In this document: piece by piece, positions 54,747-62,548 of the stretch | How the letters are laid out: every line of letters starts with the position of its first letter | Position numbering within the stretch: the stretch's first letter is position 1 | From: Streptomyces sp. PCS3-D2 | GTDB taxonomy: Bacteria > Actinomycetota > Actinomycetes > Streptomycetales > Streptomycetaceae | DNA: 64,000 nt | Direction: 5' to 3' | Assembly: GCF_000612545.2 (NCBI RefSeq) | Contig: NZ_CP097800.1 | Coordinates: 248,001-312,000 of the forward strand | Notes under the pieces: generated by a model | What the model was told of the DNA's origin: nothing | The model's input: only the letters and a program-made list of their open reading frames with translations | Database searches by the model: none | Position numbers and translations under genes: made by a program

Positions 54747-55805
54747 ATGACACGTGTTCTGGCAGTGCGCAGCGTGTTCCCGCCCCACCGCCATTCCCAG
54801 GCCGAGATCACGGAGGCGCTCGTCCGGTTCCAGCCGCCCGGCGCCGACACCGCCCTGCTGCGCCGGGTCCACGCCTCGGTGCGCGTGGAGAGCCGTCATC
54901 TCGCCCTCCCGCTGGAGCGCTACGGGCCCGCCAACGACTTCGGCACGACGAACGCCCTCTTCCTGGAGACGGCCCGGGAAATCGGATCACGGGCGCTGGA
55001 ACTGACCCTCGCCGACGCCGGTCTGACGGCCCCCGAGATCGATCTGGTCATGTCGACCACCGTGACCGGGCTCGCCACCCCCTCGCTGGAAGCCCGCCTG
55101 GCCGCACCCGCCGGGCTGCGACCCGACGTACGGCGGCTGCCGCTCTTCGGCCTCGGCTGTGCCGCCGGGGCAGCCGGAGTGGGCCATCTGCACGAGCTCC
55201 TCGCCGGCCGGCCGGGTCACGCGGCCCTGCTGCTGTCCACCGAGCTGTGTTCGCTCACCCTCCAAGCCACCGACTCCTCGATGGCGAACCTGGTGGCCGG
55301 GGCCCTCTTCGGCGACGGTGCGGCCGCCCTGGTCGCGGTGGGCCGCGGCCATCCGCTGCACGCGACAGGCACCGGCCCCGAGGTCGTCGCCACCCGCAGC
55401 CGCCTCTACCCGGGCACCGAGCACGCCCTGGGCTGGGACATCGGCCACTGGGGCATGCGCATGGTCCTCGGCCGCGAGCTCCCCGATCTGGCCCGGCTGC
55501 ACGTGGCCGAGGAGGTGGAGAGCTTCCTCGCCGCGCACGACCTCAAGCCCGCGGACGTCGACGCGTGGATCTGCCATCCCGGCGGCCCGAAGATCCTCGA
55601 CGCCCTCTCGGACGCACTGGCCCTGCCGGAGGCGGCCTTCGCGGCGAGCCGGCGGTCACTGGCCGCCGTGGGCAACCTCTCGTCCGCCTCGGTCCTGCAC
55701 ATCCTGGAAGGCGTCCACCGCGACGGACCGCCGCCCGGATCCGTCGGGCTGATGCTCGGCATCGGCCCCGGCTTCGCCTCCGAACTCGTCCTCCTGCGCT
55801 GGTGA
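54747..55805 (+). CDS. srsA: Type III polyketide synthase (alkylresorcinol/alkylpyrone type, SrsA-like)
   Basis: 352 aa from the ATG at 54747. Catalytic Cys138 in LFGLGCAAGAAG, His in AWICHPGGPKILDAL and Asn in AAVGNLSSASVLH complete the chalcone-synthase triad. First gene of a three-gene operon with overlapping ends followed by an ICMT-type methyltransferase and a flavoprotein hydroxylase: the same set and order as srsABC of S. griseus, where SrsA condenses a fatty acyl starter with malonyl and methylmalonyl units to alkylresorcinols. Starter specificity here is unknown. Confidence 0.92.
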   Translation: MTRVLAVRSVFPPHRHSQAEITEALVRFQPPGADTALLRRVHASVRVESRHLALPLERYGPANDFGTTNALFLETAREIGSRALELTLADAGLTAPEIDLVMSTTVTGLATPSLEARLAAPAGLRPDVRRLPLFGLGCAAGAAGVGHLHELLAGRPGHAALLLSTELCSLTLQATDSSMANLVAGALFGDGAAALVAVGRGHPLHATGTGPEVVATRSRLYPGTEHALGWDIGHWGMRMVLGRELPDLARLHVAEEVESFLAAHDLKPADVDAWICHPGGPKILDALSDALALPEAAFAASRRSLAAVGNLSSASVLHILEGVHRDGPPPGSVGLMLGIGPGFASELVLLRW

Positions 55806-56374
55806 ACCCCGTGAACTCCCTGAGCCTGTACCAGCTGCTCGTCTGTCTCGTCGCCGCCGAACGGCTCGCCGAGCTGGCCACCGCCCGCCGCAACACCGCG
55901 TGGAGCCTGGCGCGCGGCGGCCAGGAGTACGGCCGCGGCCACTACCCGGCCATGGTCGCCCTGCACACCGCGCTGCTGGTGGGCTGCGTCGTCGAACCCT
56001 GGTCGGCCGGGCGGCCTTTCGTCCCCCTGCTCGGCTGGTCGGCCCTCGCCGTCGCCGTCGCCGCCCAGGGCCTGCGCTGGTGGTGCATCGCCTCCCTCGG
56101 CCCGCGCTGGAACACCCGGGTGCTCGTCGTCCCCGGACTTCCGCTGGTGGAGAGGGGTCCGTACCGCATGCTGCGCCATCCGAACTACGTGGCGGTGGTC
56201 GCGGAGGGCGCCGCGCTGCCGCTCGTGCACTCCGCCTGGCTGACCGCGCTCGGCTTCACCGTGCTCAACCTGGCCCTGCTGCGGGTGCGGATCGGCTGCG
56301 AGGACGCCGCCCTGACGGACGGCGGACGGCTGCGGGCGCCCGCCTCCGTCCCGTCGGCGGGAGCGCCGTCATGA
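55802..56374 (+). CDS. srsB: Isoprenylcysteine-methyltransferase-family membrane methyltransferase (SrsB-like)
   Basis: 190 aa from a GTG overlapping the PKS stop by 4 bases (a second GTG is three codons later). Membrane helices around LLVCLVAAERLAELATARR, LGWSALAVAVAAQGLRWWCI and VLNLALLRVRI; the SAM-binding signature LPLVERGPYRMLRHPNYVAVV is that of the ICMT/PEMT family. In srs loci the homologue O-methylates alkylresorcinols. Next gene overlaps it by ATGA. Confidence 0.9.
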   Translation: MNPVNSLSLYQLLVCLVAAERLAELATARRNTAWSLARGGQEYGRGHYPAMVALHTALLVGCVVEPWSAGRPFVPLLGWSALAVAVAAQGLRWWCIASLGPRWNTRVLVVPGLPLVERGPYRMLRHPNYVAVVAEGAALPLVHSAWLTALGFTVLNLALLRVRIGCEDAALTDGGRLRAPASVPSAGAPS

Positions 56375-57396
56375 TCGACCTGCTGGTCGCCGGCGGCGGT
56401 CCGGCCGGGCTGGCGACCGCCATCCACGGCGCCCTCGCCGGCCTGGAGGTCGTGGTGGCGGAGCCGCGCCCCACCCCGATCGACAAGGCCTGCGGGGAAG
56501 GCCTGATGCCCGGGGCGGTACGCCGCCTCGGTGCGCTGGGCGTATCCGTCTCCGGACAGCCGTTCCGAGGCATCCGCTACGTCGACGGCACCAGCGGCCT
56601 GCGCGCCGAGGGGCTCTTCCGGTGCGGGCCGGGCCTCGGATCCCGCCGCACGGACCTCCAGTCCGCGCTCGCCGGCCGGGCCGCGCAGCTGGGCGTACGG
56701 TTCCTGCCGCGACGCGTCGACCAGGTGCACCAGAGCGCCGAACACGTCACCGCGGCCGGATTGACCGCCCGCTATCTCGTCGCCGCGGACGGCCTGCACT
56801 CCCCCGTCCGGCGTGGGCTCGGCCTGTCGGCCCCGGCCGCCCCCCGCCGTCCGGCCCGCTACGGACTGCGCCGCCACTTCACCGTCGCGCCGTGGAGCGA
56901 CCTGGTCGAGGTGCACTGGTCGGCGCGGTCCGAGGCCTACGTCACCCCGCTCGCGCCCGACCGGATCGGCGTCGCGGTGCTCACCGCAGACCAGGCGCCC
57001 TTCGACGAACAACTCGCTCACTTCCCCCACCTGGCGGACCGACTGAGCGGATACGCCGACACACCGGTGCGCGGCGCCGGTCCGCTGCGCCAGGGGGCAC
57101 GTGTCCGCGTCGCGGGGCGGGTGCTGTTCGTGGGGGACGCAGCGGGCTACGTGGACGCTCTGACCGGCGAGGGGCTCACCCTGGCCGTGACGGCCGCGGG
57201 CGAACTCGTGCGGTGCGTACGGGCCGGACGACCCCAGGCCTACGAGCAGGCCTGGCGGGAGCTGTCGCGCAGCTACCGCGCGCTCACCGAGGCGCTGCTC
57301 TGGGCGCGGCGGCGGCCGCGCCTCGCGCCCCGCATCGTCCCGCTGGCCGCCCGCCTGCCGAGGGTGTTCACCGGGGCGGTCAACCTGCTCGCCTGA
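56371..57396 (+). CDS. srsC: FAD-dependent hydroxylase (SrsC-like)
   Basis: 341 aa. Group A flavoprotein: LLVAGGGPAGLATAIHGALAGLEVVVAEP, CGEGLMPGAVRRL (geranylgeranyl-reductase-like CGE loop), VAADGLHSPVRRGLGL, and LFVGDAAGYVDALTGEGLTLAVTAA. Last gene of the operon. By analogy with SrsC it hydroxylates the methylated alkylresorcinol ring, which then oxidises to a quinone. A strong terminator follows 13 bases after the stop. Confidence 0.9.
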   Translation: MIDLLVAGGGPAGLATAIHGALAGLEVVVAEPRPTPIDKACGEGLMPGAVRRLGALGVSVSGQPFRGIRYVDGTSGLRAEGLFRCGPGLGSRRTDLQSALAGRAAQLGVRFLPRRVDQVHQSAEHVTAAGLTARYLVAADGLHSPVRRGLGLSAPAAPRRPARYGLRRHFTVAPWSDLVEVHWSARSEAYVTPLAPDRIGVAVLTADQAPFDEQLAHFPHLADRLSGYADTPVRGAGPLRQGARVRVAGRVLFVGDAAGYVDALTGEGLTLAVTAAGELVRCVRAGRPQAYEQAWRELSRSYRALTEALLWARRRPRLAPRIVPLAARLPRVFTGAVNLLA

Positions 57397-57408
57397 GGAG
57401 CGCGCGAA

Positions 57409-57447
57409 CGCAGCGGCACCCCGCGCGGTGCGCGGGGTGCCGCTGCG
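57409..57447. terminator. Terminator of the phenolic-lipid operon
   Basis: CGCAGCGGCACCCCGCGC, loop GGT, GCGCGGGGTGCCGCTGCG: perfect 18-bp stem between convergent genes. Confidence 0.9.
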
Positions 57448-57464
57448 GCGGTCGGAGCCGCCCG

Positions 57465-58499
57465 TCAGGCCGAAGCCTCCTGACGGTTCCTCAGTGCCAG
57501 GCCGGCAAGGACCGCCCCGGCCGCCGCGCACAGCATGACGGCGGCACCCGCCCAGGCCAGGCCGCCGCCCACGGTGCCGGCCAGCGGGTCGAAGGCCAGC
57601 GAGCCACCGAGGACGTGCAGGGCCACCACGCCCACCGCCGTGGCCGCGCCGGCCCGCCACACGGCCGTGGTGTCGCGCAGCGCCACGAGCGCGCCGACGG
57701 CGAGGCACACCAGGGTGACCAGGAGAGGCAGCAGGCCGAGGGGGCCCGCCGACGACAGGGCCGTCAGGTCCTGCGGCAGGTGCAGGGCGCCGCTGACCAG
57801 CAGGGCGATCGCCACGGGCCAGCGCAGCGCGTGCCCGCGCGCCGCACTGCCGGCCGGTGCCGGGACGGGAGCCGGCGGCCGGGGCTTCGCCCGGCGGGGC
57901 GCGTCGAACGGCTCCCTGTACGTGGGCTCGTGAGGCTTCGCGTACGGCCCCGGCGTCGGCGCCGGGTGCGGCTCGGCGGCGGGTGCGGGCGCCTCGGCGG
58001 GTCGGGCGCGGTCCTGCTGCTCCGGCTCGCCGGGCGCGTCCCGGCCGAGGATGTTCACCAGCAGGGCGACGTCCTCGATGGACCGCCCGACGGCGGCGGC
58101 GCGCAGCGTCATGTCCGCCTCGCCCACCTCCTGCGGGGCGTCGCCCAGCAGGGTGACCATCCGTTCCACGTCCTGCACGGGCCGGGTCACGGCGGCCGCG
58201 CGCAGCGCCTCCTGTCCCGCGTCGGGCAGCCGGCCGTCCTCCTTGAGGAGGCCCACCAGAGCGGTGACCTCCTCCACCGGGCGGCAGGTGGCGGCCGTTT
58301 CCAGGAGGGTCCGCATGCGCAGCGTGCTCGGCGCGTCGGAATCGTCCGGGACATCCGGGACATCCGGGGCGGCTGGGGCGACCGCTCGGTCCGGGGCGGC
58401 CGGCTCCGGTGGGGCATCGGGGGCTTCGGGGGCGGTGTTGTCGGGGGTCCCGCGGCTGCTTTCGTGCTGCGTCGCCGAGAGAGTGATGGGGTCATTCAT
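57465..58499 (-). CDS. Membrane protein with three helical repeats
   Basis: 344 aa from the ATG at 58499 after GGAGC. The N-terminal half is cytoplasmic: a Pro/Ala/Asp-rich start, then three copies of a unit of pattern LRxAAxxRPVxxVxxLVxLL (LLETAATCRPVEEVTALVGLL; LRAAAVTRPVQDVERMVTLL; LRAAAVGRSIEDVALLVNIL), then a Pro-rich linker. The C-terminal half has four membrane helices. I recall related proteins throughout Streptomyces, without a known function; the repeats look like a protein-interaction scaffold. Confidence 0.75.
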   Translation of the reverse strand: MNDPITLSATQHESSRGTPDNTAPEAPDAPPEPAAPDRAVAPAAPDVPDVPDDSDAPSTLRMRTLLETAATCRPVEEVTALVGLLKEDGRLPDAGQEALRAAAVTRPVQDVERMVTLLGDAPQEVGEADMTLRAAAVGRSIEDVALLVNILGRDAPGEPEQQDRARPAEAPAPAAEPHPAPTPGPYAKPHEPTYREPFDAPRRAKPRPPAPVPAPAGSAARGHALRWPVAIALLVSGALHLPQDLTALSSAGPLGLLPLLVTLVCLAVGALVALRDTTAVWRAGAATAVGVVALHVLGGSLAFDPLAGTVGGGLAWAGAAVMLCAAAGAVLAGLALRNRQEASA

Positions 58500-58666
58500 G
58501 GAAAGCTCCGTTCGCCGACGCGCGGGTCTAGGCAATCGCACGCCGGTCATCGTGCGTCATGGTGAGCGCACGCTTTGTTACATTGAGTGCCACTTCCGCC
58601 CACTGCGCCATTCGGGGCGGGCAAACGGGGGGCGCCGTGACGGGCCCCGAGGGGAAGGGCGAAGCC

Positions 58667-60277
58667 GTGCCCGACATGCGCGGGGTCCGACGCCGGTGCG
58701 CGCTGCTGCTGCCCGTCGTGCTGCTGCTGACGGGCGCCTCGGCCGGGCCGGAGGGACCCGTCGTGGACACCGACCGCGGTCCGGTGCGGGGCCGGACCCA
58801 CGGGGCGTACAGCACCTTCGAGGGGATCCCCTTCGCCGCTCCCCCCACCGGCCCGCGCCGTTGGCGGCTACCGGAGCCGGCAGACCGCTGGAACGGCGTA
58901 CGGGACGCGGGGACGCCCGGCGCCCGCTGTGTCCAGCTGCCCGTACTCGCTCCCGGCGGACCGGTCGGCTCCGAGGACTGCCTGTACCTCAACGTGACCG
59001 CCCCGGCCGGCCCGGCGGTCCGGGCTCGGCCGCGGCCGGTCATGGTCTGGTTCCATGGCGGAGGCTTCTTCAGCGGCTCCGGAGACGCCTACCGGCCGGA
59101 CCGCCTGGCCGTCCAAGGTGATGTGGTCGTCGTGACGGTCAACTACCGGCTGGGCGTCTTCGGGCTGTTCGGTCACCCGGAGCTCGGCGGTGCCCCCGGC
59201 TTCGCCCTGGCCGACCAGCGGGCGGCACTGCGCTGGGTAGGGGCGAACGCGACGCAGTTCGGCGGGGACCCGGGCAACGTCACCGTCTTCGGCGAGTCGG
59301 CGGGCGCACTGAGCGTCTGCGCACACCTCGCCTCGCCCGCCTCGGCCGGCCTCTTCCACCGGGCGATCGTGCAGAGCGGCTCGTGCTCGACCGCGGCACC
59401 GCCGTCGGCACTGCTCGCGGACGCCGGGACCTACGAGCCCTTCGTGCCGGCGCGGCGCACGACCGAGGAGGGCGCCCGCGCGGCGGCCCGGCTCGGCTGC
59501 GACCGGCCCTCGGGCGTGCTGGACTGCCTGCGCGCACTGGACGCCGGCACCCTCGCGACCGCCGACCTGATGCAGCGTTTCTCACTGGTTCCGTACGGCG
59601 ACGGCACCCTGCCGACGGAGCCGCGCCGTGCGCTGGAGGCCGGACGGTTCCACCGGGTGCCGGTGGCACTGGGAACCACGCGGGACGAGATGCGGCTCTT
59701 CCTGGCCCAGACCCTGGCGGCGTACCCGATCGGGGACGAGAACGCCTATCGGGCCCGGACCGAGCGGTCCTTCGGGGCGGAGACGGCCCGCGCCGTGGAG
59801 GCCGCGTACCCGGTGTCGGCGTACCCGACCCCCGCGATCGCCTGGGCCACCGTACTGACCGACGCGTCGTTCATCTGCCCGACGCTGCGGGACGGCGCGG
59901 CGCTGGGGCGGCACGTGCCCACGTACGGCTACCGGTTCGACGACCGCGACGCACCCGACTTCACCGGGCTGCCGCCGGTGCCGGGGCTGCCGCTCGGAGC
60001 GGCCCACGGCTTCGAACTGCCGTACCTGTTCACCCTCACCCCACTGGCGCGGCCACAGCAGCGACTCGCGGACCGGATGGCCGGCTACTGGACCGCCTTC
60101 GCCCGGACCGGCCTGCCGACGGCACCCGGCGCGCCGGGGTGGCCGCTGCTGGGCGTGCCCGCGCGGCTGCTGTCGCTGGCTCCCGGCGCCGACGGGATCC
60201 GCACGGTGGACGGGCGCGCCGAGCACCACTGCGGCCTCTGGGACGAGCGGTGGCCCGGTGTCGCCACTGCTGAGTGA
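58667..60277 (+). CDS. Secreted type-B carboxylesterase
   Basis: 536 aa from the GTG at 58667 after GAAGGG (an ATG three codons later also works). Signal peptide (RGVRRRCALLLPVVLLLTGASA). Markers of the cholinesterase/type-B family: EDCLYLNV, oxyanion VMVWFHGGGFFSGSG, nucleophile GGDPGNVTVFGESAGA, and the His region GAAHGFELPYLF. Hydrolyses carboxylic esters outside the cell; substrate unknown. Confidence 0.93.
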   Translation: MPDMRGVRRRCALLLPVVLLLTGASAGPEGPVVDTDRGPVRGRTHGAYSTFEGIPFAAPPTGPRRWRLPEPADRWNGVRDAGTPGARCVQLPVLAPGGPVGSEDCLYLNVTAPAGPAVRARPRPVMVWFHGGGFFSGSGDAYRPDRLAVQGDVVVVTVNYRLGVFGLFGHPELGGAPGFALADQRAALRWVGANATQFGGDPGNVTVFGESAGALSVCAHLASPASAGLFHRAIVQSGSCSTAAPPSALLADAGTYEPFVPARRTTEEGARAAARLGCDRPSGVLDCLRALDAGTLATADLMQRFSLVPYGDGTLPTEPRRALEAGRFHRVPVALGTTRDEMRLFLAQTLAAYPIGDENAYRARTERSFGAETARAVEAAYPVSAYPTPAIAWATVLTDASFICPTLRDGAALGRHVPTYGYRFDDRDAPDFTGLPPVPGLPLGAAHGFELPYLFTLTPLARPQQRLADRMAGYWTAFARTGLPTAPGAPGWPLLGVPARLLSLAPGADGIRTVDGRAEHHCGLWDERWPGVATAE

Positions 60278-60304
60278 GGACCTCCTGCTCCGCGGTGCGC
60301 AGGG

Positions 60305-60544
60305 TCAGGGTGCCGTGATCGCCGTAGATCTCGCGGCGCCACCGCGTGAACAGGGCGGCGACGGCCCGTGCGTCTCCTCATCCGTCGTCGCGTCCAGGTC
60401 GCAGTCGGCCGGTGCCGGCATGCGCACCCCGGTCTGCTGCGCTGCGGTCCGGTCCGCCCCGGTGGTCCCGCACCCCGCCAGGACCGCGCACAGGAGCCCC
60501 GCCACCGCCAGGCGTCCGGCCCCGGACACCGCTGTCTTCGTCAT
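60305..60544 (-). pseudogene. Putative lipoprotein, probably frameshifted
   Basis: From an ATG at 60544 the frame gives 79 aa: signal peptide and lipobox (AVAGLLCAVLAGC), then ADCDLDATTDEET, after which it becomes unconvincing (HGPSPPCSRGGAARSTAITAP). The next frame continues with sensible protein, AVAALFTRWRREIYGDHGTLTLRTAEQEVLTQQW, reaching back to about 60265. This pattern fits a one-base indel near 60360. Either a decayed gene or a sequencing error; the short form could also be real. Confidence 0.55.
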
Positions 60545-60664
60545 CGCGTGCATCCCCCCTCGGGCTCCAAGAGGCGTTCACGCGCGCAGCGGTTCCCTCC
60601 GGCCTCTCGGCCGGGGCCCGGAAGGCCGAGGCGCATCCGGGCCGGGGACCGGCCGCCGGAGACC

Positions 60665-62548
60665 TCACGGCGCTGCGGGCCTGCTTGCGGTCGGTGCGGC
60701 CGTCCACGACGCGGCGACCAGGGAGCGTTCCGCCGCCGCCAGGTGTGTGGCCGCGGCCAGCCAGGCCCAGGCGTAGCCGTCGGACGAGGGGTCGGCGAGC
60801 CGGCCGAAGGCGTCGCGCGGGCGCCGGTCGGCCTCGGCCGCGAGGGCGGCGGCCAGGTCCGCCGCGCCGGTGAGCCCGGCCCTGCGCAGCGGACCGTACG
60901 CGGCCGGCGGCGCCGTGCCCCGGGCCGCCTCGGCAACGGCGCGCCGGCCGCCGGCGACCCCGGTCTCAAGGAGACGGCGCACCCGCCACAGCGGGGAGTC
61001 CGCCAGCGGGTCCGGCGCGCCGGCCGCCGCCACCCGGCCGGGCTCGGGGGCGGGACCGGCGGCGTCCGGCGGGGGGAAGTGCTCGCCTTGGAGGCGGTCA
61101 TAGCCGAGGTCGGCCCGTGCCAGCCACTCCTCGGGCAGCCGCAGCGTGTACGGCTCGCCGGGCACCGGGCCCACCGCCACCGGGCGGAGGGTGGCGGCGC
61201 GGCCGAGATCCGGACGGCCCAGGACGCGCAGCCGCAGTCCGGGGTACGAGGCGATCCGCCGCAGGTTCTCGGTGTGCCGCAGCTCCGGGTGCGGATGCGC
61301 GGGCAACAACCTCAGCAGGGGCGCGTCCGGCCGTGCCTCACGGACGAGGAGGTGGTCGCCGGCCGGCCCGGCCACCACGACGTCGCAGCCGATCAGAGCG
61401 GTTTCCGCGTCGGCCGCCTGGGCCGGGTCCGCCAGCAGCGCGGCGACGGCCTCGGCGGCGGGCCGGGCAAAGAGCGCGGCCGCGGGCCCGTCGGCCCACG
61501 CGGCGCCGGGCAGCGGGGTCGCCTTGACCCCGCGTCCGGCGCCGAGCCGACCCTCCGCCGAGACCGTCGCGCCGACGATACTCAGGCCGCCCCGGGCGAG
61601 TCCGGCGTGGTCGAGGGTGGCGCCCCCGAGGGCGACGGAGGCGCGAGCCGCCCCACGGGCACGGGCCAGGCCTCCCGGTCGGACGTCGGAGATCGAGTAA
61701 CGGGAGCCGTCCGGGGCGAGCAGGTGGGTGACGACACCGCCGTAGCCGGTGGCCGAGAGCACCGGCTCGCGGCACAGTCCGTGCACCCGGAGGCTGCCGC
61801 CCGCCGTGTAGGCGCGCCGGGAGGTACCGGTCAGCGCCGGATCTGCCGTGCCGGAGGCCAGCACCCCGGCCGTGTGCAGGAGTTCGCGGAAGGATCCGGT
61901 GAGGTCGCCCAGCCGGTGTGCGGTGTGGCGTTCGCGGGCCGCGCGCAGGCCCCGTACGACGCGCAGGGCGGCCGCTTCCGCGCGGGGCAGTCCGGCGAGG
62001 CGGGCGGTGTGCGCGGCGCGCAGCAGCTCGGCCTGGACGACGGCGCCGCCTGCGGTGACGCCCGCCGCCAGGGCTTCGGCCGCAGCGTGCCAGAGCGCGG
62101 CCGCGGCGCCGAGCTGTGCCGGTGTGAGGGCCGCAACGGGCTCGGCGGTCGGGGCGGCGCCGGCGGCGGGCGGCGCCGCCTCGCGCGCTCCCGCGGCCAC
62201 GGCACCGGCACCGGCGACGGCCGCGTCCGTGTCCGGTTCGGGCTTCGGCGGTACCGCGTCCGCGAGCGGGGCGGCGCCCAGGGCCGCGGCCCGGTGCAGG
62301 CACCGGGGTGCCAGCAGGCACGTGCAGGTGGCCTGTCCGGCCTCGGTCACCGTCCCCGACGGGCCGGGGCGCAGGGTGACGAGGGCATCCGCACCGAACC
62401 GGAAGGCGACGCTTCCGTCAGCTGCGCGGAGGGCGGCGTCCGCACAGCCGGCGGTGGCGTCGTCCAGCTTCTTGCGTAGCCGTGCCGTCAGGTTTTCGAC
62501 CGCCTCGGCGAGTACCTCGGGTGCGACGGGCGGCAGTGCGGTGCTCAA
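60665..62548 (-). CDS. SWIM zinc-finger family protein
   Basis: 627 aa from a TTG at 62548 that overlaps the stop of the VWA gene by TTGA. The SWIM motif CxCx5CxH is present near residue 85 as CTCLLAPRCLH. The remaining 500 residues, Ala-rich with a beta-rich middle (VLSATGYGGVVTHLLAPDGSRYSISDV), contain no enzyme motif I can name. I recall actinobacterial operons with a SWIM protein, a VWA protein and a MoxR-type ATPase; here only the first two are inside the window. Confidence 0.82.
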   Translation of the reverse strand: MSTALPPVAPEVLAEAVENLTARLRKKLDDATAGCADAALRAADGSVAFRFGADALVTLRPGPSGTVTEAGQATCTCLLAPRCLHRAAALGAAPLADAVPPKPEPDTDAAVAGAGAVAAGAREAAPPAAGAAPTAEPVAALTPAQLGAAAALWHAAAEALAAGVTAGGAVVQAELLRAAHTARLAGLPRAEAAALRVVRGLRAARERHTAHRLGDLTGSFRELLHTAGVLASGTADPALTGTSRRAYTAGGSLRVHGLCREPVLSATGYGGVVTHLLAPDGSRYSISDVRPGGLARARGAARASVALGGATLDHAGLARGGLSIVGATVSAEGRLGAGRGVKATPLPGAAWADGPAAALFARPAAEAVAALLADPAQAADAETALIGCDVVVAGPAGDHLLVREARPDAPLLRLLPAHPHPELRHTENLRRIASYPGLRLRVLGRPDLGRAATLRPVAVGPVPGEPYTLRLPEEWLARADLGYDRLQGEHFPPPDAAGPAPEPGRVAAAGAPDPLADSPLWRVRRLLETGVAGGRRAVAEAARGTAPPAAYGPLRRAGLTGAADLAAALAAEADRRPRDAFGRLADPSSDGYAWAWLAAATHLAAAERSLVAASWTAAPTASRPAAP

